Below are positions 30,563-33,218 of a DNA stretch of 33,218 bases, piece by piece. A program made the position numbers and the translations under genes. The stretch lies in NCBI GenBank assembly GCA_027081065.1, contig JALWLW010000120.1:1-33218 (forward strand), given 5' to 3'. The DNA is from Campylobacteraceae bacterium (GTDB taxonomy: Bacteria > Campylobacterota > Campylobacteria > Campylobacterales > Sulfurovaceae). Below the pieces are notes generated by a model, which saw only the letters and a list, made by a program, of their open reading frames with translations, made no database searches and was not told the DNA's origin. Within the stretch, counting starts at the first letter, position 1. Each line of letters starts with the position of its first letter.

Positions 30563-31702
30563 GTGACAAAAGAGAAAAAATGGATTTGGGAATATAAAGC
30601 CTACCCACATTTTGAATATGACTCAAAAAAACTTGATGGTCTCATAGAATCTGTCTCTAGGAAACAGGGTGAGTTGATGGCTCTAAGTAAGGTGATAAGC
30701 CAAGATACTTTGCAAGAAAGTCAACTAAATGCCATTGAAAATGAGATAATATCAAGCTCTGCTATAGAAGGTGAGGTTTTAGACCGTGATAGTGTGAAGT
30801 CCTCCATTAAAGAAAAGTTAGAGATAGAAGTAGCTCAAAGTTACCAAGGAAAAACAAAAGAGAGTAACTATGTAGATATTTTGTTAGATGCCAATAGTAA
30901 CTATGAAGAGCGTTTAACCGTTGAAAAGCTTCTTACTTGGCACTATAAAATGTTTGAAAACCATAACACCAAACTATGGAACATAGAGGTTGGTAACTTT
31001 AGACAAAAAGGTACAATGCAGATAGTATCAGGAGTGATAGGTAAAGAGAAAGTTTACTATGAAGCTCCTCCTTATGATAGGCTTGATATTGAAATAAAAA
31101 CCTACATAGAGTGGTTTAATAACACTCCTGCTTCGCTCATTAAATCGGCTATATCTCACTTATGGTTTGTGATTATCCATCCGTTTGACGATGGAAACGG
31201 AAGATTGACAAGGCTCATTACTGACATGGTACTTTCAGAGTTAGAAGAGTCCAAAACAACAAGACTTTACTCAATGTCAAAAAGTATAAACAGTGACAGA
31301 AAAGGCTACTACAATGCTCTTGAGCAGACAACAGGTTATATCACAAAAGAGAACCCACTAGACATTACTTTTTGGTGTGAGTGGTTCTTAACTACTTTAC
31401 ATACTGCACTTACAGAAGCCATCGAGTCGGTTGAACATGTGGTAGAGAAAGCGAAATTTTGGGATAGACATAGAGAGAGTGCCATTAATGAGAGACAGAC
31501 AAAAGTACTAAACACTATTTTAGACAGAGGAGTAAATCATCCACAAAGTGGACTAACTACTAAAAAATATATGAAAATGGCAGGAACAACTTCGGCTACT
31601 GCTTCACGGGATATAAAAGGATTGTTAGAGCTTGGGTGTATTGAGCAGGTTGAGGGTACTGCTGGAAGAAATATTCGGTATAGATGTATTATTAAGGATT
31701 AA
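30563..31702 (+). CDS. Fic-domain protein with DUF4172 N-terminus and winged helix
   Basis: A 379-residue Fic protein from GTG 30563. The N-terminal DUF4172-type part starts WIWEYKAYPHFEYDSKKLDG and holds an inhibitory motif SSAIEG (65-70; Ser65, Glu69, Gly70). The Fic motif HPFDDGNGRLTR is complete at 206-217 with catalytic His206. The C-terminal third ends in a winged helix (MKMAGTTSATASRDIKGLLE, then LGCIEQV). AMP transfer is expected; the target is unknown. It differs in architecture from the Fic protein at 14775 and has two palindromic operators upstream, suggesting self-regulation. Confidence 0.9.
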   Translation: MTKEKKWIWEYKAYPHFEYDSKKLDGLIESVSRKQGELMALSKVISQDTLQESQLNAIENEIISSSAIEGEVLDRDSVKSSIKEKLEIEVAQSYQGKTKESNYVDILLDANSNYEERLTVEKLLTWHYKMFENHNTKLWNIEVGNFRQKGTMQIVSGVIGKEKVYYEAPPYDRLDIEIKTYIEWFNNTPASLIKSAISHLWFVIIHPFDDGNGRLTRLITDMVLSELEESKTTRLYSMSKSINSDRKGYYNALEQTTGYITKENPLDITFWCEWFLTTLHTALTEAIESVEHVVEKAKFWDRHRESAINERQTKVLNTILDRGVNHPQSGLTTKKYMKMAGTTSATASRDIKGLLELGCIEQVEGTAGRNIRYRCIIKD

Positions 31703-31712
31703 CAATAAAACA

Positions 31713-31737
31713 AAAAATGCTAACCCTTGCCATTTTT
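31713..31737 (+). terminator. Possible weak terminator after the second fic gene
   Basis: AAAAATG / CATTTTT, a 7-bp stem around an 11-base centre, about 10 bases past the fic stop codon and followed by further T-rich sequence. Weak evidence. Confidence 0.3.
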
Positions 31738-31745
31738 AACATTTT

Positions 31746-31811
31746 TTAAAAATTGGAATCTAAGTAGTTAAAATTTGGAATTATTATAGTTAAAAATTGG
31801 ATTTACTATGC
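31746..31811. repeat. Three 22-bp tandem repeats abutting a promoter
   Basis: Three copies of exactly 22 bp: 31746-31767, 31768-31789 and 31790-31811, each beginning TTAAAAATTGGA or a one-base variant and ending TAG/TGC. The array ends directly at TATACT (31812-31817). Two helical turns per unit would place bound proteins on one face of the DNA, as in operator arrays. Confidence 0.65.
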
Positions 31812-31817
31812 TATACT
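31812..31817 (+). promoter_or_regulatory. -10 box giving a leaderless mRNA
   Basis: TATACT lies 6 bases before ATG 31824, and TTAAAA in the third tandem repeat is 16 bases upstream as a weak -35. With a start about 7 bases after the -10 box the mRNA would begin at or near the ATG. No ribosome-binding site is visible. Confidence 0.5.
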
Positions 31818-31823
31818 CTTATT

Positions 31824-33065
31824 ATGATTAAAAGAAAAATAGAGAAAAAACTAGAAACTGCTCTAAAAAACTTTAGAATAGTCATGCTCAATGGGGCAAG
31901 ACAATCAGGTAAAACAACCTTGGTTCAACTCTTAGCTAAAGGGCAGAATATGGACTACATTACCCTTGATGACCCTGACAAACTCAATCTTGCAAAAACA
32001 GACCCAAAAAACTTTTTGGCTTTTTATGCCAAAGGTAAATTGGTCATAGATGAGATTCAGTTTGCTCCTGAACTTATTCCTTATATTAAAACGATGGTTG
32101 ATGAAACAAATGAAAAAGGAAAGTTCTTACTAACAGGCTCTGCTGACTTTATGCGTATGCATGAGATTACAGAGTCATTAGCAGGTAGAATGGTGCGTTA
32201 TACACTCTATCCTCTCTCTCATGCTGAACTACGAGAGAAAAAAGAGAATGTGCTTGACAAGCTTTTTACAGATGAGTTTAGTGAACTTAAAAGTTATGCT
32301 CCTTTGAGTGAAGTTTTAGAGAGTACACTTCGTGGTGGGTATCCTGAGATTATAGAGTATGACAGAGCGTTGAGAGATGATTGGTTTGCCTCTTATATCG
32401 AGTCACGTATTCAAAAAGATATTTTAGAGCTAAAATCTATCTCTTTGTCTAAACTACATCTTATAAAATCACTTCTTCAACTCTTAGCTACTTATGATGC
32501 TGAACTTTTGAACTACGACAAGATAGCCAAAAAATTACAGATTGACAATAAAACGGTTCTCTCTTATGTGAGTCTGCTTGAAGCGATGTATATTATTAAA
32601 ATTGTTCCCTCTTATCATGTCAATGCCTCTTTGCGTGTGATTAAGTCCCCTAAAGTACACTTTTTAGATACAGGTTTGCTCTCTTATCTGTTGCATATAG
32701 ATAGCGAAAACCTCTTTTTGTATAAAGATGAAAAGTATGGAAGTGTTATTGAAAACTTTGTCTATAGTGAGCTTCTAAAAGAGTCAAGCTATGCCACACA
32801 AAGTGTCGATATTTACCATTTTAGAGACCTTAAGAAACGTGAGGTTGACTTGGTATTAGAACACCGTAACGGTAAGATTATAGGTGTTGAAGTAAAGGCA
32901 AAGGCGACGATTAAAAAAGATGATTTAAAAGGGATGATAGAGTTAGCAAAAGCGAGTCAAGAGAGGTTTTATAGAGGATTTATTTTTTATGGTGGTGATG
33001 AAGTTTTGCCTATCTCTGTTGATGGGTTTCTTTTTTATTGTTTGCCCTTGGGGATTTTGGGATGA
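31824..33065 (+). CDS. AAA_14/DUF4143-family ATPase, copy 2
   Basis: A 413-residue protein from ATG 31824 (an in-frame TTG at 31797 lies within the third tandem repeat and is unlikely). AAA domain: Walker A GARQSGKT (24-31), Walker B LVIDEIQ (73-79), sensor FLLTGSADF, SLAGR. The DUF4143 part follows (ESRIQKDILELKSISLSKLH, then the winged-helix-like KIAKKLQIDNKTVLSYVSLL). Its end keeps a PD-(D/E)xK-like pattern, REVDLVLEHRNGKIIGVEVK, with Asp and Glu-x-Lys present, unlike copy 1. The role of the family is unclear. It overlaps the PhzF gene start (ATGA). Confidence 0.82.
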   Translation: MIKRKIEKKLETALKNFRIVMLNGARQSGKTTLVQLLAKGQNMDYITLDDPDKLNLAKTDPKNFLAFYAKGKLVIDEIQFAPELIPYIKTMVDETNEKGKFLLTGSADFMRMHEITESLAGRMVRYTLYPLSHAELREKKENVLDKLFTDEFSELKSYAPLSEVLESTLRGGYPEIIEYDRALRDDWFASYIESRIQKDILELKSISLSKLHLIKSLLQLLATYDAELLNYDKIAKKLQIDNKTVLSYVSLLEAMYIIKIVPSYHVNASLRVIKSPKVHFLDTGLLSYLLHIDSENLFLYKDEKYGSVIENFVYSELLKESSYATQSVDIYHFRDLKKREVDLVLEHRNGKIIGVEVKAKATIKKDDLKGMIELAKASQERFYRGFIFYGGDEVLPISVDGFLFYCLPLGILG

Positions 33066-33218
33066 TGAAATATATGCAACAAAAAATCTATCAAATAGAC
33101 GCATTTGCCACCAAAACCTTTGAGGGAAACCCTGCAATGGTTTGTCCATTAGAAAGTTGGCTAAGTGATGAACTTATGCAACAAATAGCCGAGGAGAACA
33201 ACCTCTCTGAGACAGCCT
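33062..33218 (+). CDS. PhzF-family isomerase/epimerase-like protein (partial)
   Basis: The gene runs off the right edge; 52 codons are visible. MQQKIYQIDAFATKTFEGNP, then AMVCPLESWLSDELMQQIAE and ENNLSETA, is the N-terminus of PhzF-like proteins, including the conserved Glu in AEENNLSET that acts as catalytic acid/base in the family. ATG 33062 overlaps the previous TGA (ATGA); ATG 33074 is the start that best matches homologues. Most members outside phenazine producers have unknown substrates. Confidence 0.85.
   Translation, partial: MMKYMQQKIYQIDAFATKTFEGNPAMVCPLESWLSDELMQQIAEENNLSETA

Noticed and set aside
31797..31823. TTG 31797 as start of the second DUF4143 ATPase
   Set aside because: It lies in the third tandem repeat, upstream of the -10 box, with no ribosome-binding site; ATG 31824 matches the family start.
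1..33218. CRISPR array, tRNA or rRNA genes, intact insertion sequence
   Set aside because: No regularly spaced repeats with unique spacers, no cloverleaf or rRNA-like GC-rich stretch and no transposase reading frame were seen.

Overview
The window is an AT-rich, gene-dense bacterial chromosome segment that most resembles a Campylobacterota genome of the Sulfurimonas/Sulfurovum/Arcobacter kind. This rests on base composition, a group III truncated haemoglobin, and an aminotransferase next to murC, an arrangement I recall from Helicobacter (HP0624-HP0623). Genus cannot be settled from the sequence alone. No rRNA, tRNA, CRISPR array or intact transposase was seen.

Left part (1-13290) is mostly housekeeping. 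A minus-strand trio holds trigger factor, an unknown protein and a truncated haemoglobin. Divergent from it lies an unusual 844-residue protein that joins a ClpB-like AAA module to an FtsH-like AAA plus M41-like region, with several catalytic or substrate-handling motifs altered. Next come a cell-wall operon (PLP aminotransferase, unknown, murC), a divergent pair of exported proteins (a small Cys-containing protein and a tandem thioredoxin-fold protein), a YpfJ-type metallopeptidase, and dnaX followed by a lipoprotein.

Middle part (13277-20013) looks like a regulator-target pair split by an island. A MocR/PdxR-type regulator with two 39-bp-spaced operator-like repeats lies on one side and an FMN split-barrel (PNPOx-like) gene with a similar half-site over its -35 box on the other. 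Between them sit three same-strand genes: a DUF1016 PD-(D/E)xK nuclease, an SMC-like AAA_13 ATPase with a CPYC motif, and a Fic protein. This is a candidate defence or conflict module; a decayed second fic start lies inside it.

Right part (20014-33218) is accessory. It holds two paralogous exported DUF3015-like proteins, a methyltransferase gene reduced to its two ends, a TetR regulator with its probable target operon and operators, a LysE exporter, a periplasmic cysteine-hydrolase-like protein, an AraC-GyrI regulator behind a 270-bp foldback element, a decayed TacA/TacT-type toxin-antitoxin pair, two AAA_14/DUF4143 ATPases, a second Fic protein with its own palindromic operators, a nitroreductase, a transglutaminase-like protein and the start of a PhzF-family gene.

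Several small hairpins with a GTAGG-type foot, including an inverted pair at 19295-19396, resemble REP/REPIN elements. All function calls come from motif reading, without database searches.
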